Of a DNA stretch of 60,000 bases, positions 1-10,679 are shown one piece after another. Source of the stretch: Strigamia acuminata (lineage: Eukaryota; Arthropoda; Chilopoda; Geophilomorpha; Linotaeniidae); assembly GCA_949358305.1 (NCBI GenBank), contig OX442314.1, positions 5,213,087 through 5,273,086 of the forward strand, given 5' to 3'. The stretch's first letter is position 1. Each line of letters starts with the position of its first letter. The notes below the pieces were generated by a model. It ran no database searches. It was not told where the DNA came from and saw only the letters and a list, made by a program, of their open reading frames with translations. A program made the translations under genes and the position numbers.

Positions 1-1372
1 GTGGTCTAACAAATAATACCAGTGACAATGATAGCAATAAAATTTGTTTGTTGTGTTCTTCTTAGACTTTAGCACCATTGTTGTCAATAATCAATTTTGC
101 GATAGTTTCAATTTTTTACCACTTGCGAAGTACGGTTATATTAAACATGTTTATTTTTGCATGTATATTTTTAGACTAATTAGAGTGTGCTCTACAACTT
201 TTCAATTGGAAATTTTTCTCTATCTCGGTTGGTTTCAGATTTACCAATTTAAATACTACAAAGACGATCTTTAAGGTCACATTCAAGGTCATAACTGAAT
301 AACCCATTCTTGACTTTCTTTTCAATGATAGTGGCAGAGTAAGTGGTCTTGTAGGCAAACGTGGAACCAGACCAAAAGCCTAGACATGCAAACAGGAAGT
401 TGCGGGTTTCTCATGTGACTGAACTTCCTGTTTTGTGTGATCACAGCACTACCACAGCGGTCACTTTTGGCAATGAAGGTTACGCATGTCTGTGATGTCT
501 TCATCTTTAGTAAAAAGAACAAAATGAGTGTACCTTCCAACCATCCTCTTGTCAATAAATCGTATGTTTGACAATTACAATAAAATCCAGGTGTTCACTA
601 CTTAAAGACGATAATGTCTGTCATAGAATAAGTATTGCATGTTTGTAGTCATAAACCGGTTTTACCTCTCTAATTATGGTTTAAAAATTATTTCCAACCG
701 CGTAGAAGCTTGAATGGGCAATAAAAATACATTAATAGCAGAAAGTTAGATAGGGGGAGCTATACCACGAGCAACCGGCTTTGGGTCAACAAATATGACT
801 GTCCATGGGTCGACTGAATGTAATCTGACATCAGGTGATCAGGGGCAACAACAGCAGTGCCCAGGCTTAGAGAGGGAAGGTGTAAGGTTATATTTGGATA
901 CGAAAGGAACGGCTTACCATGCCGGTCACTTGTTTCTATCAGAACACAAAAGTTAAGCGGCATTAAGGAGCAACGCCAGGCCACTGGAATGACGGACTGA
1001 TGACTAATTTGATGGTAAAAGACGTGCTATTGTTGCACCTATTTTATTCCAAGAGCACTTTGTTATCTTTGTTCGTGCTGCGTCAACTCTCCGTTTGTTT
1101 TGTAATTAATTATGGGGAACAGAGTATACACATAAATAGAGAGAGATTTGTGTAATGGAAACTTAGGCTTTGTGTTGGAATTATTCAGCGTCCGTAAAAC
1201 TTTACAAGTGTATAAAAACGTCCATGTGAGGTTAGTGTATTTTTTGGGTGTATAAACCCCTCTGTTTGTTCAATGAAATCAGTTCTTAATCAAAGTCGTT
1301 CCTTGCATGTAACATTCGTTCTTTTAATTCGATCCCAGATATCCATAGATATCCTCAGCCACACTCCTGAAT
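1..1372. other. Non-coding AT-rich sequence, no gene seen
   Basis: No reading frame here has the length, composition or splice context of a gene. The frames of 60-77 codons on both strands are chance openings. The only local structure I can support is the inverted repeat at 390-433. Confidence 0.5.
390..433. repeat. Perfect 12-bp inverted repeat (hairpin) with ETS-like cores
   Basis: The arm AAACAGGAAGTT at 390-401 is matched exactly by AACTTCCTGTTT at 422-433, with a 20-nt loop. Each arm contains an AGGAAGT core of the kind bound by ETS-family factors, so this may be a paired ETS site rather than a structural hairpin. No neighbouring gene is recognisable. Confidence 0.55.
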
Positions 1373-1522
1373 AGAAGTACACCCAAATTGTTGCTTTGAA
1401 ACAATAGAAGAAGTGCACCCTATGGTGCTTTGAAACAATCGAAGAAGTGCACCGCTCTATGTTGCTTCGGAACAATACAAGAAGTACACCCTATGGTGCT
1501 TTGAAACAATAGAAGCACACCC
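1373..1522. repeat. Tandem repeat, unit about 36 bp, four imperfect copies
   Basis: The words GAAGTGCACCCTATGGTGCT and TTTGAAACAATAGAAG recur four times with small changes (GAAGTACACCC, GAAGTGCACCGCTC, GAAGTACACCCTAT). Copies differ by substitutions and short indels, so the array is not freshly amplified. The reading frame across it on the minus strand is a by-product of the repeat. Confidence 0.7.
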
Positions 1523-1674
1523 TTCTATTACAAGAAATCTGGCAGGGCATTGTGTACTGCTTTTTTAGAAACATGTTGCTTAGGCCTTGCCCTCACCAAT
1601 TTTCTTTTTCACCGAGAAAAGTTTGTCTTGGTCACATGATTTTCTACTCTTCTTTAGAGATGTGCCTATTACAG

Positions 1675-1727
1675 GTTTACACAGAATTCTGTGTAAACAA
1701 TTGTGACAATTGTCACAATTGTTTACA
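1675..1727. repeat. Two overlapping perfect palindromes (24 bp and 36 bp)
   Basis: Positions 1675-1698 form a perfect 24-bp palindrome centred on GAATTC, and 1692-1727 a perfect 36-bp palindrome centred on GACAATTGTC. They share the segment TGTAAAC. The middle GTAAAC arm can therefore pair either leftwards or rightwards, giving two mutually exclusive cruciforms or hairpins. No terminal inverted repeats or duplicated target sites were seen around it. Confidence 0.8.
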
Positions 1728-2059
1728 TTGGTTTTGTAAGTACAGCAATATTGTATGAGCATTTTACAGAATAGAGTAAATGGAGCAAATCAACTCTTGT
1801 GGTTTAACATGAAGAGATATAATGTTGCCAGCATTACCTACATTATATTAACATTCATAATCAAGAGTTGTGAATGTATCTACAACCCACCAAGCTCCAC
1901 AAAGTCTCTATATCCACTTGGTTAATGAATTTAGCACACTCAATTTAGGAATCTGAGAACTAAAGATGCTTTTTCTTAACATACAAAGGAGAAATTGATG
2001 TTTATTTTCTTCACTTTACATTAACACTTCATTAAAAGAGTGTTGGTGGTACATACACT

Positions 2060-2732
2060 AGGTGCATTCCAAAACTCAGTGTTAGGCGTTTTAGGCGTTT
2101 TTGTTCCGTTTCGTTTTATGGTCGTTTCAGGCCTGTTTAGGAACGACAAAACGAAAATTTTTTTGTCCTTGTTTTAGCAATTTCGTTTTAGAAAATGCTG
2201 ACCGGTTGGACACTTGTCTGTCACCAACCAAATTTCTACTATTCGAAAAATTAAAGTAGTTGATTGCTTAGCTAAAACTACACTTATTATGTTACAAGCT
2301 TCAGAAAATGATGCCGAAGATGAGGAAATTTTAGACACTTATGAATGGGTGAGAATACAAATACAAATACAAATACAAATACAAATACAAATATAATGAA
2401 AAGAAGCACATGCCGAATTTGTTTGTCACATTCGGCGAATTTGTTTGTTACATTCGGCGAATTTGTTGCCCACATTCGCCGATGTCATGTTTGACCAACG
2501 ATTGCGCATGTCACGTTTTTCAAACGTATGCCAATGTCACGTTGAATTCATTTTTTGATTATTTTTGTATAGAACGATGGCAGCCCTAATACTAAAATCG
2601 CTTCTACTAACACGTGTTTTAATACACGTTCTCGTTTCAGCCGTGTTAGCGCCACAGACACGGAATTTTTCCGGATGTGACGTCATAATCGCTAACACGA
2701 AACGGCTGAAACGGGAGTTTTGGAATGCACCT
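2060..2732. mobile_element. Short inverted-repeat element (MITE-like), 673 bp
   Basis: The ends are a perfect 18-bp terminal inverted repeat: AGGTGCATTCCAAAACTC at 2060-2077 and its complement at 2715-2732. The flanks read ACT on both sides (2057-2059 and 2733-2735), a possible 3-bp target duplication; a TA dinucleotide duplication with 1-bp shorter ends fits equally well. Near the right end a second inverted repeat (CGTTTCAGCCGTG / CGGCTGAAACG) gives a hairpin. The interior has an ACAAAT microsatellite and repeated CATTCGGCGAATTTGTT words, and no transposase. It is probably a non-autonomous DNA transposon; the superfamily is undecided. Confidence 0.65.
2354..2393. repeat. (ATACAA)n microsatellite
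   Basis: About six to seven copies of a 6-bp unit lie inside the inverted-repeat element. The apparent alternating I-Q and V-F peptides on the two strands come only from this repeat. Confidence 0.9.
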
Positions 2733-2949
2733 ACTATCTCTGGATTTACAGTATATTAGACAATTACTACAAGACTTTCCGTCTGGAATTTTTGTGAGAA
2801 CAATGTACAAACGTGAAACAGTCACCACCTGTTGTTGCTATATTACAACTTGCCACAGACAATGGTGGATAACCCATTGTTGGCATTTTTGTTAGATTTG
2901 AATAGTTTGAGGTTTTTTCGGAGAATGATGTTGTGTTGTTAGATTTTAC

Positions 2950-3642
2950 CAGACAACATTGTTGCATTTTATCAGACAACATTGTTGCATTTTATCAGAC
3001 AACATTGTTGCATTTTATCAGACCAGATTGTTGCATTTTATCAGACCAGATTGTTGCATTTTATCAGACAACATTGTAGCATTTTACCAGACAACATTGT
3101 AGCATTTTATCAGACCAAATTGTCGCATTTTACCAGACAACATTGTCGCATTTTACCAGACAACATTGTTGCATTTTATCAGACAACATTGTTGCATTTT
3201 ATCAGACCATATTGTTGCATTTTATCAGACCAGATTGTTGCATTTTATCAGACAAGACAACATTGTAGCACTTTACCAGACAACATTGTTACATTATCAG
3301 ACCAGATTATTGCATTTTATCAGACCAGATTGTTGCATTTTATCAGACCAGATTGTTGCATTTTATCAGACAACATTGTAGCATTTTACCAGACAACATT
3401 GTAGCATTTTATCAGACCAAATTGTCGCATTTTACCAGACAACATTGTCGCATTTTACCAGACAACATTGTTGCATTTTATCAGACAACATTGTTGCATT
3501 TTATCAGACCATATTGTTGCATTTTATCAGACCAGATTGTTGCATTTTATCAGACAAGACAACATTGTAGCACTTTACCAGACAACATTGTTACATTATC
3601 AGACCAGATTATTGCATTTTATCAGACAAGATTGTTGCATTT
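2950..3642. repeat. 23-bp tandem repeat array with a 302-bp higher-order period
   Basis: About thirty copies of a 23-bp unit (core TTGCATTTTATCAGAC) lie head to tail, with variants GTAGC, GTCGC, ACCAGA and a short (AGACA) insertion. The variant order at about 3060-3300 is repeated at about 3362-3600, so a block of roughly 302 bp (13 units) was duplicated as a whole. Because 23 is not a multiple of three, all frames cycle through the same peptide words, which makes the array look like 70-140-codon ORFs; these are not genes. Confidence 0.9.
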
Positions 3643-3654
3643 TTAAACAAAGAA

Positions 3655-3690
3655 TTCGTTATATCGCAGTTCGTTATAACAAGGTTTCCG
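3655..3690. repeat. CGTTATA-type dispersed motif, copy 1
   Basis: AATTCGTTATATCGCAGTTC followed by GTTATAACAAGG resembles a second occurrence at about 10,242-10,295 (ATTCGTTATATCGGGG, then TTGTTATAATGAGG). Both sit next to a repeat unit: the 23-bp array here, and the single 31-bp unit at 10,031. The motif is probably a fragment of a dispersed repeat family. Confidence 0.4.
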
Positions 3691-4600
3691 GTAAAGTAAA
3701 ATATTTTACTTTTCCGGAAAACTGTGTGCGTGTGAACTGTGTTCGTGATTCCATTTGACTGCGAGGAACGATATGAAGAGAATGTTACATGAATTTTCGC
3801 AGTCAGGTGTTCACGGACTCATATAAATGATGATGTTTGAAAAGGAGGAGGATTTTGGGGCGGCAGAGAATAGCGTGAAGGATGGGGGGGTGTTGGGGGG
3901 GACATCGGAAAAGGCGCGGAACGGGGCGTATAGTGAGTAGATAAGGAGAAAGTGAAGGATGGGGGCACAAAGGGGTAAGTTGGTAACGTATGAGTTTTGT
4001 GGCGACTGTAAATATGAGGATTGTCCTTTGGCTAGGCGTGAGTCGTGCGCACGCGCACTCGGTGGAACATTGAATTCCTCTTTGCACTTACTGATCCAGT
4101 GCTAAGTGCACTCGGTCGGCCATTTGTCTTTTTCAGAAAACGCTTCAGCCGAACGAGTCGTTTGGGATTCGGCCAAACGAAACTTTAGCACGTTTTTGTC
4201 CACTATTTTTTTTGTGGTCACTTGTTTCAGTCAACAATTTAAATTTCTTTTTTTTTTATTGTTTTATTTTTTTGGTTTTATTCCATTTCAGAATGTTTTT
4301 GTCCATTTTTTTTTCTTTCGGTTTTATTTATATTTGCAGAGGGAATTGCTCAACCGATGTAAATTTTTTGTTTTCATTTTAAAAAATAATAATTCATTGT
4401 AATTTTTGTTTCTTTGTGCACATTTGCATAATCTTTTTGGATTTTAGTTTTGAGTGGTTTATGACACTTTGGGGTAGTGGGTGTGGCTTCAGACTGTTTT
4501 TTGGAAGTGAAATGTTATAAGAAATTGATGAAATTTAGTTTCAGAGTGAAAAATAAGGTGTAGTGTTGGCTTTTTTGTTACCACAAACAATGCAACAAAG
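3691..4600. other. Non-coding stretch; G-rich then T-rich
   Basis: Positions 3840-3975 are G-rich (runs of 7 G and 6 G near 3885-3900). Positions 4196-4400 are T-rich. A 98-codon frame at 4106 is Phe-rich from T runs and is not credible as a gene. Confidence 0.5.
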
Positions 4601-4602
4601 TA

Positions 4603-5160
4603 CAGGGTGATCATCAAGTCTTTAGACAATTTTAAAAAAAAACTTTACAGGCTAACGTTAGGTGGTAACAAAATAATTCTTTTTGCGCATACCGGTAAAT
4701 ATGTCATTATTAATGTTTTTAAATAAAATAGTTTCCTTACTTCTTCTCGAAAAGCTCAACCTTCCTGCAGAGCAGCGTATGCAAAAATACTGGAATTAAT
4801 CACCGCAATGCAACAAATGGAGCAGCTTCCGAAAAAACAAAGACGTTCTCTATGTTTCTTGTTTTTGAGACCAATTAAGAAATAAAAATAATTAGAAAAG
4901 GAAAAGCATTCCCAAATGGCTACTCCACAAATAAAAACAACTCACAAAGTTCTTCCTAAGAATCTGAGGTGGCCCAATTCTTTGGACTTCTTTTTGTGGG
5001 TATATACGAAAGATATTGTGTAGCGTAGTCAAGGCTTTCCATCCTTGTCTGATTAAGGTGTTGTTCCATCAACCTCAACTGGGTTTTGCTGTGGTTTTCC
5101 CAGTTGTCAGTGGGTATGCAAGGTTGGGTGCTCAAGAAAGTCATCCCACAGACTGCAAAA
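4603..5160 (+). mobile_element. Decayed, internally deleted Tc1/mariner-like transposon fragment
   Basis: It begins with CAGGGTGATCATCAAGTC, a type of end seen on Tc1/mariner-related elements. A frame at about 4808 reads MQQMEQLPKKQRRS, like the start of arthropod transposases of this group. At 4961-5023 the frame reads RWPNSLDFFLWVYTKDIV, resembling the W-P-x-S-x-D-x-N-P-x-D-F-F-L-W block around the last catalytic Asp. Stops and missing DNA separate these pieces, and the matching right terminal repeat was not found. This is therefore a dead relic, and the family call rests on motif recognition only. Confidence 0.4.
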
Positions 5161-6050
5161 AGGGGAAGGTTATCTTAAGTTTGATGTATGACTTCTATTG
5201 TTGGCTCTTGCCTGGAGTGCCATTATCTCTTGAGAATTATTATTTTTATTATTATTCCAGCAATCCAAATGGGCATAGAGTTAAACCTTCTTGCCACTAG
5301 AGGTTTAGTTTGGATGTTGCTTGACATTTTATTACATGGTTAGTTGGTTTTTGACAGCAGCAATTGTACCCTTCTTAGATTTGACCGAGGGGTCAAGCAA
5401 ACAGGGAGTTTTAATCTTCAATTATTAATGCAGTGTCATAAGTTTCTTGAACTACAAGAGAGTTTGGATATTTGAACAGCCTGTTTTCATTATTGTACTG
5501 GGTGGAAAAAAGTCCTTTCTTCAGTAAATATTGTTGGAAGTGGCTGAAAATATTTTTAATTTGGCGATAGATTGGTAGGAAATGGGACTTGACAAAACCA
5601 ATGATACATGTGAATGTAGCATTGTTGCAACATTGTTTTTCAAGTCCTAACTTTTTAACAACAATGCTAGACAAAAAGTGTAAATTATAAAGTTGTAGAG
5701 CATCATTTGTTTAGTACAATGACTTCATAAAAGCAATATGTCAGTGGGAAATTTTTTAAAGAATAAAGCAAAAAAAACAATCGTGCTTTGATTTCGCAGG
5801 AAATTTATGGATATACAAACAAAAGCTTAAGTGTTAATCTGGAAGTATATATTTGTGGAAATTAAACTTTTATTCCATTTACATCATTTGTGTGGTTTTA
5901 ATGCATTATATCACCCTTGCAAGTGGAAACAAATTGTTTCCAGCCCCGATGGTGCACGGAAAAATTTAATTGTTTCAGACTCTGAATAAGAGGATAAAAC
6001 ATTCCGTTTGAAATGGTGCTGTTGAAAAATTAAGACTGTAAAAATATTTA
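5161..6050. other. Non-coding stretch, nothing recognised
   Basis: AT-rich unique-looking sequence. Short frames on both strands have no recognisable motif. If the exon at 6,216 is real, this may be upstream intron. Confidence 0.4.
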
Positions 6051-6051
6051 G

Positions 6052-6072
6052 ACTCTGAGTACTATGCTTACG
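6052..6072 (+). CDS. Possible 21-nt micro-exon upstream of the 6,216 exon
   Basis: It is bounded by TATTTAG on the left (acceptor-like) and a strong donor, ACG|GTAAGTGT, at 6073. Read in the phase that joins the next exon it encodes (D)SEYYAY and then a Gly codon split across the intron. The intron 6073-6215 would be 143 nt with GT..AG ends. The donor is good and the acceptor mediocre, so this is tentative. Confidence 0.3.
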
Positions 6073-6215
6073 GTAAGTGTATATTCTACTCCGGCTTGTT
6101 TTTCACCGGCACCGTTGCTGGTACGGTCAAACGGAGTCTCGCTAACACTGACTTGAAAAGGGCATTTGTCAAATCTGTATTACTAATTGCATTTATTTTC
6201 TGATTTCCAACAAAG

Positions 6216-6349
6216 GCATTACCCTGGCGTGGTTGGGCTTTGCGGCTCCCTACCTGTGGCCCTCCGAAGAAATGATGCTGGAAGCGGAGGAGAACGAGCA
6301 TCTCCGAAAGAACTTCACGCGCAAGAACTGGAGTAAGAAAAGAAGATGA
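6216..6349 (+). CDS. Candidate coding exon: C-terminus of a small membrane protein
   Basis: After the acceptor CCAACAAAG|GC the phase-2 frame is open for 134 nt and ends at TGA 6347-6349. It reads a hydrophobic stretch (ITLAWLGFAAPYLW), then an acidic and basic tail (SEEMMLEAEENEHL, RKNFTRKNW, KKRR). The composition is protein-like, GC is higher than the surroundings, and the order of one transmembrane helix plus charged tail is what small organelle or ER membrane proteins show. I do not recognise the family. A GTAAGA donor at 6333 leaves open that the exon ends earlier and the gene continues. A possible polyadenylation signal lies at 6810. Earlier exons would lie to the left and were not found. 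Confidence 0.5.
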
Positions 6350-6599
6350 TTAAGACGCTCCGTCTGCCGTGGTCTCCACTACTGAAAACAACAACCAACC
6401 ACCAAATTTGACAGTGAGTGAGTGAGTGATGTGTAGTGCCATCAATGACTGGTATGACCAAAAACCTAACATTGCCACCTCCCACCATTCCCCATTCCCC
6501 AATCCTCTTCCTCAGCCCTCAAGGACGAGTGACACTTCTCCTTATTGATAGAACAAATCCCTCGGATAAGAGGATTTGCTCTATGTGCAAAACAAACTG

Positions 6600-7000
6600 C
6601 TCTTACCCAGCCTATTGTCAGGAGCATGCGCACAACTCTCCCATTTAATCTCGATTTCAAATTATAACCTTTTATCTCTCCCCCCCCCATCCACCCCCCT
6701 AATTAAACTGACATGATTTTTTAATTCATATCACGTGACGTTTTAGTTTTAATTAAATCAAAGTTAACTGTAGTCTGGAAGGATCCGAAGTCTTCTGTTC
6801 CACCCAATCAATAAATAATCACAACTCTTGCGCTTCCTTTCCACCGGCTTCTTCGAAACAATTTTATTTTCTTGTTTACTTTTTTTTGTCTTTACTCAAA
6901 AGTCATAAAAAGAATGGAAACAAAATGGCCGCCCATAATCCCCTTTTAGTAGTGGGAGAAACACAAAAGGGATTATGGGAAGAAATGGTTGTTGAGGAAT
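6600..7000. promoter_or_regulatory. Candidate regulatory island with NRF1-like, E-box and paired TAATCCC sites
   Basis: It contains GAGCATGCGCAC (6621-6632, NRF1-like), TCACGTGA (6731-6738) and a YY1-like AAAATGGCCGCC (6922-6933). An inverted repeat follows: CCCATAATCCCC at 6932 against GGGATTATGGG near 6969-6979, which places two bicoid/OTX-type TAATCC sites head to head. This is motif-level evidence only. Confidence 0.4.
6810..6815 (+). terminator. Possible AATAAA polyadenylation signal
   Basis: AATAAA about 460 nt after the stop of the candidate exon. The hexamer is common in AT-rich DNA, so this is only positional support. Confidence 0.25.
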
Positions 7001-9239
7001 GTTGAAGATTGATGCTACTAACTTGTTTTTCACATTGATGCGTTTTTACCTCGTGCGGCGGGGGAGGCTTGGGGGTGGGAGGTTCATTAACCCTGGTTGT
7101 GGAGGTGAAAAATGGTGGAGGGGAGAAAAAGAAGTCATTTATTCTGAGTGTGTAAGAAGGAGAGAAAAAGTGACAAGAGAGGAGGAAAAAATTGGCTGGA
7201 TGTGTTTGGCGCGGCGTGGGGAGGTCGGCGTAAAATTGTCATGATGCCGGAGCAGCGGCTTTTCCCACATGCACCAAACCAACACCATTAGATTGTCTTA
7301 GGCCTTGAAAATTATCTTGACTGTTGTTGCAGTTCATTAAGGATTTTTTTCCTACTATATTTTTTTTTTTTGCTGTTGGGGGTATTGGAAATGCCGACAC
7401 CTGGTGCTGAAAAGGCGTAAACATATTAGAGGGATGTAGGGAGCGCCATTGATGGCAATCAACTGCCACCCAACTGAGCTAGGACAAAGCTGGAGATATT
7501 TAAGAGTGATGTAGCGATCCGGCAAAATGATTGTATCACGATTAGGCTTATTCCTTTGTTTTCGCCATCTGGCGGTGGTTTATTCTCAACGCTTAGGCCT
7601 ATTTCAGTTCTTTTGTTGGATTTTTTCCATCCATTCTTGGTTTAATCTGGTCTTTCATTGTTTAGAAATGAAACAATCTTGCGATTATAGCGCCGGCTGC
7701 AGCCGAAATGCAACAAAGAGATGTCTTTTGCGGACAAATGGCGAATTGTTCAAATCTAACAACAATTGGTTGTCCTAGTTTCTGCAGAAAGTTGTAATAT
7801 TGCAACAACAGATGGAGTGCTTGTATCAAGCTTGTACTGGTTGACATTGTGCACACAAAAATGGCCGACGGGAAACCCTGTATTGATCGATCTAGGCCAC
7901 ATCAGCTCCTACGGTTGATTTCGCAGCGCTAAACAAATGATTAATGCAATTAATATGCATCTATGATAATTTGGATTAAGCAAATTGCATCCACAAGGTT
8001 AAATACCCAAGTTAAGTCTTCGCCAATTAATTAATTTTTATGGGACATTAGTATGGATAGTTCACACAGCAAATCATATGATTTATTACCAGAACCAAAT
8101 TCATTACATGCAAGGAACCACCTTTATCTCAGATATCCAACATCACAAACCTGTGATAGTTTAAAGCAGCCATCTATTGACAGAATTAAGCCGCAACGGC
8201 TTAAAAATGCACTTGCACCATATGAGTTTGTTTAGCATTTTATACTTTTTCAATTGTTGCACTCATTATTCCACTCCTCCTCTCCCAACAGTGCAAAACA
8301 AGTAGTAAACAGCAGTTTGCTGAGTGCTTAGTGCACTTAACCTATCTCTTTGCCTGAGGACTGCAAGCTCTAACCCAACTAATGAAAACGGATTTCTTCG
8401 TCAAGGAAGGAGAAAAAATTAAAAGCATTGCTTTTCCTTGGGATTTTGGATAGTTATTGCACTTTCTTTCCTTGGGTTCTACCTTTAAGAAAACGTTTAC
8501 AGAGTCGAGCCTTGAGTCAATAGTGAGTCATTGAATTCATCCAAGAGATATTCATTGAGTGCTCTGTGTTTTGCATTCACGGAGCTAACTGTGCTTCTAT
8601 TGACATTGCCATTTCCTATTGAAACTTTTATTATTCCTGATAAAAATGGAAATAGAATGGGAAAATATAGACAAGCTGTCAACTTAAACAATCTTTTCAT
8701 AAATATGCTGTCTCTGTTAGATTTTGATCCACACACTGCATTGATTGTTGCTTAGCAGTGACTGGCAATATGGAAATGCCATTGTTTGTGTATCCAACAA
8801 TGCCCACAGATATCTCCTGGACATTCATGGAATGCTGAGATGCTTCGCCAACACACTTGTTCTCAATATTCACCCGGATTATGTTGTGTTCACACCGAAA
8901 AGTTGATTCGATCAAACAAAACCGGGTTTTAGTAGCAACAGGTTTTAGGAACACCTCGCTACAACAGCTGCCAACATGATTTAAATTTATTTTAAATATA
9001 CTACTTCTAAAATCTAAATGTACATTCTAAAAACATACAAAGGGGAAGCCAACTCAGTCTTCTGCAGGCTGTAGCATCATAGCCGGTTCACCGAACACTC
9101 TGGGATGTCGAGCCCCCATTTCTACATTTCTGTTTTTTTTTTAAATGAAAAGAACGAATTATGTTTAATTGAATTTATTGACTGAATCCTGATTGACATT
9201 GATTTGAATAACCTGAAGTTATTGCTGATTTTTATTTCT
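7001..9239. other. Non-coding stretch; no supported gene
   Basis: G-rich 7060-7130, a T tract near 7360-7372, and otherwise AT-rich unique sequence. Frames of 60-85 codons (for example 7527-7778, 8053-8235, 8697-8954) show no motif and no convincing splice sites. Confidence 0.5.
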
Positions 9240-9990
9240 TTGTTCAGGAAATAAAGAGCCGGAACCGGCGTTATTACAGCTAGCGATGGCGACAATTAGC
9301 GAAATGTAAATTACCATCACCTAACGAAGTTAAGCCGCTAGATTCAGCGGCATTTCACCGTTAGATGGCGGGATGATCGATATTCCCAAATGAATCTCCA
9401 GCCATTCTTTTTTCTTTGTTTTAAAGAGCGGAAATTGCACATTGAATGGTGTTTGGTGTTGTTTCTCTCGGGAACGGCTATTGCGCACTTCCGGTCGGAT
9501 AGTAATTGTCCGGAAGTGGGTTTAATTGCGTGGGGATTTGTTTAGAAATTGAAACCGATTCGTTTGCAGTCGGGCGCACAAATTGCTCACCTGATTAATT
9601 CAATTAAGCTGCAAACATGGCCGACAACTAATCCGCCGGATTAATTTGTCAGTGCGCGTGTCCTCCTTCTCGGAGCGCTTTTAATTTCTATTTATCTTTG
9701 CCGGGCTCCAAGGAAAACCCGAGTTGAATGACATTTTTCTTTTTCGCCCTCTCTCGCCTTTATCTCGCGGTCGGAGAACACGGACGACGCGCATCTGTGT
9801 AGGGTTTTTCATTTCCGGTCTACGCGGGGACCACGCGTCGATGGAAATGGGCGTCCTCTCTGGACAAGTGGCTGGTGTCATTGATCAAGCGGCTTTGGTG
9901 TCAAAATTTTGTTTCTCACACTTCAACGGCCGCCATTTTTGCCTCGTTGCATTTTTCTTTTTTCGTTTGGATTTCATAAAAACCAAAACT
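9240..9990. promoter_or_regulatory. Non-repetitive CpG-containing island with ETS and YY1-like motifs
   Basis: Unlike its flanks, this stretch is complex and GC-balanced. It has ACTTCCGG near 9488 and CCGGAAGTG near 9510 (facing ETS/GABP-type sites), several homeobox-type TAATT cores, and GGCCGCCATTTTTG at about 9929 (YY1-like). The overlapping frames on opposite strands at 9681-10002 argue against coding. It may be an enhancer or promoter. Confidence 0.35.
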
Positions 9991-10030
9991 AGTGGAAAGT
10001 AAACAATAAAGGATTTTTAATTCTGTTAGT

Positions 10031-10119
10031 GAAGTGAACAGGAGCAGAGGCTTGGTTTAGGCACAAATGAAGTTTTCCTATGTTTATTTTCCCATTTGAA
10101 CCCAAGGATGGAAAAGTGG
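10031..10119. repeat. Dispersed repeat carrying a single 31-bp unit
   Basis: Positions 10,031-10,060 carry one copy of the GAAGTGAACAGG...GGCTTGGTTTAG unit that is amplified about twelve-fold at 52.9 kb. The following roughly 50 bp (GGCACAAATGAAG, TGTTTATTTTCCCATTTGAA) match the sequence downstream of that array. The two loci are diverged copies of one dispersed repeat. Confidence 0.7.
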
Positions 10120-10241
10120 CACCCAAACGGGTACATAAGTAGTATAAGGTTTAGGCGTAAACCTTGGCTTGTTATTTTGCATCTGGACAAGAAAGATACT
10201 CCGTGGGGCCCGTCCGGGATGGCCAACCAAGCCGTTTTCAA

Positions 10242-10295
10242 GTATTTGTTATAACGAAAAATTCGTTATATCGGGGTTTGTTATAATGAGGTTCG
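10242..10295. repeat. CGTTATA-type dispersed motif, copy 2
   Basis: Inverted words GTTATAACGAA / TTCGTTATA followed by TTGTTATAATGAGGTTCGAC. It is related to the segment at 3655-3690. Confidence 0.4.
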
Positions 10296-10679
10296 ACTGG
10301 TCAGGCCTCGCGAAGCCGCATGTGAAAACAAGTAATGACTAATCAATCAAAAATACAAAATATTATAATTGATAAAGCAATGCCATCTGGTGTCAAATAT
10401 TGCATACGCAGAAAAACAATATCCAAAGAGACGCAAAACTTTAAATGAGTTTACAACAAATAAAAAAAATAATAACGATGCCATCATCGATTATTGCACT
10501 TAATTTCCGGCATTGTCAAATGTGGGATGAAAACATAAATTTCCATCGCGTGGAATAGTTGTCTTGGCAACGAAAGATGGATTTCTCCATGCGCCATTTT
10601 TTACGCTCGGATTGGTGTCATTATACCTCAGGTGAAAGGAGTCATAAAGCGAAGCAGCGCCCTCTGCCGTGGGCATCAT

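Noticed and set aside
2982-3404. 140-codon plus-strand frame
   Set aside because: It is the 23-bp tandem repeat read through in one frame; the peptide is only the repeat words.
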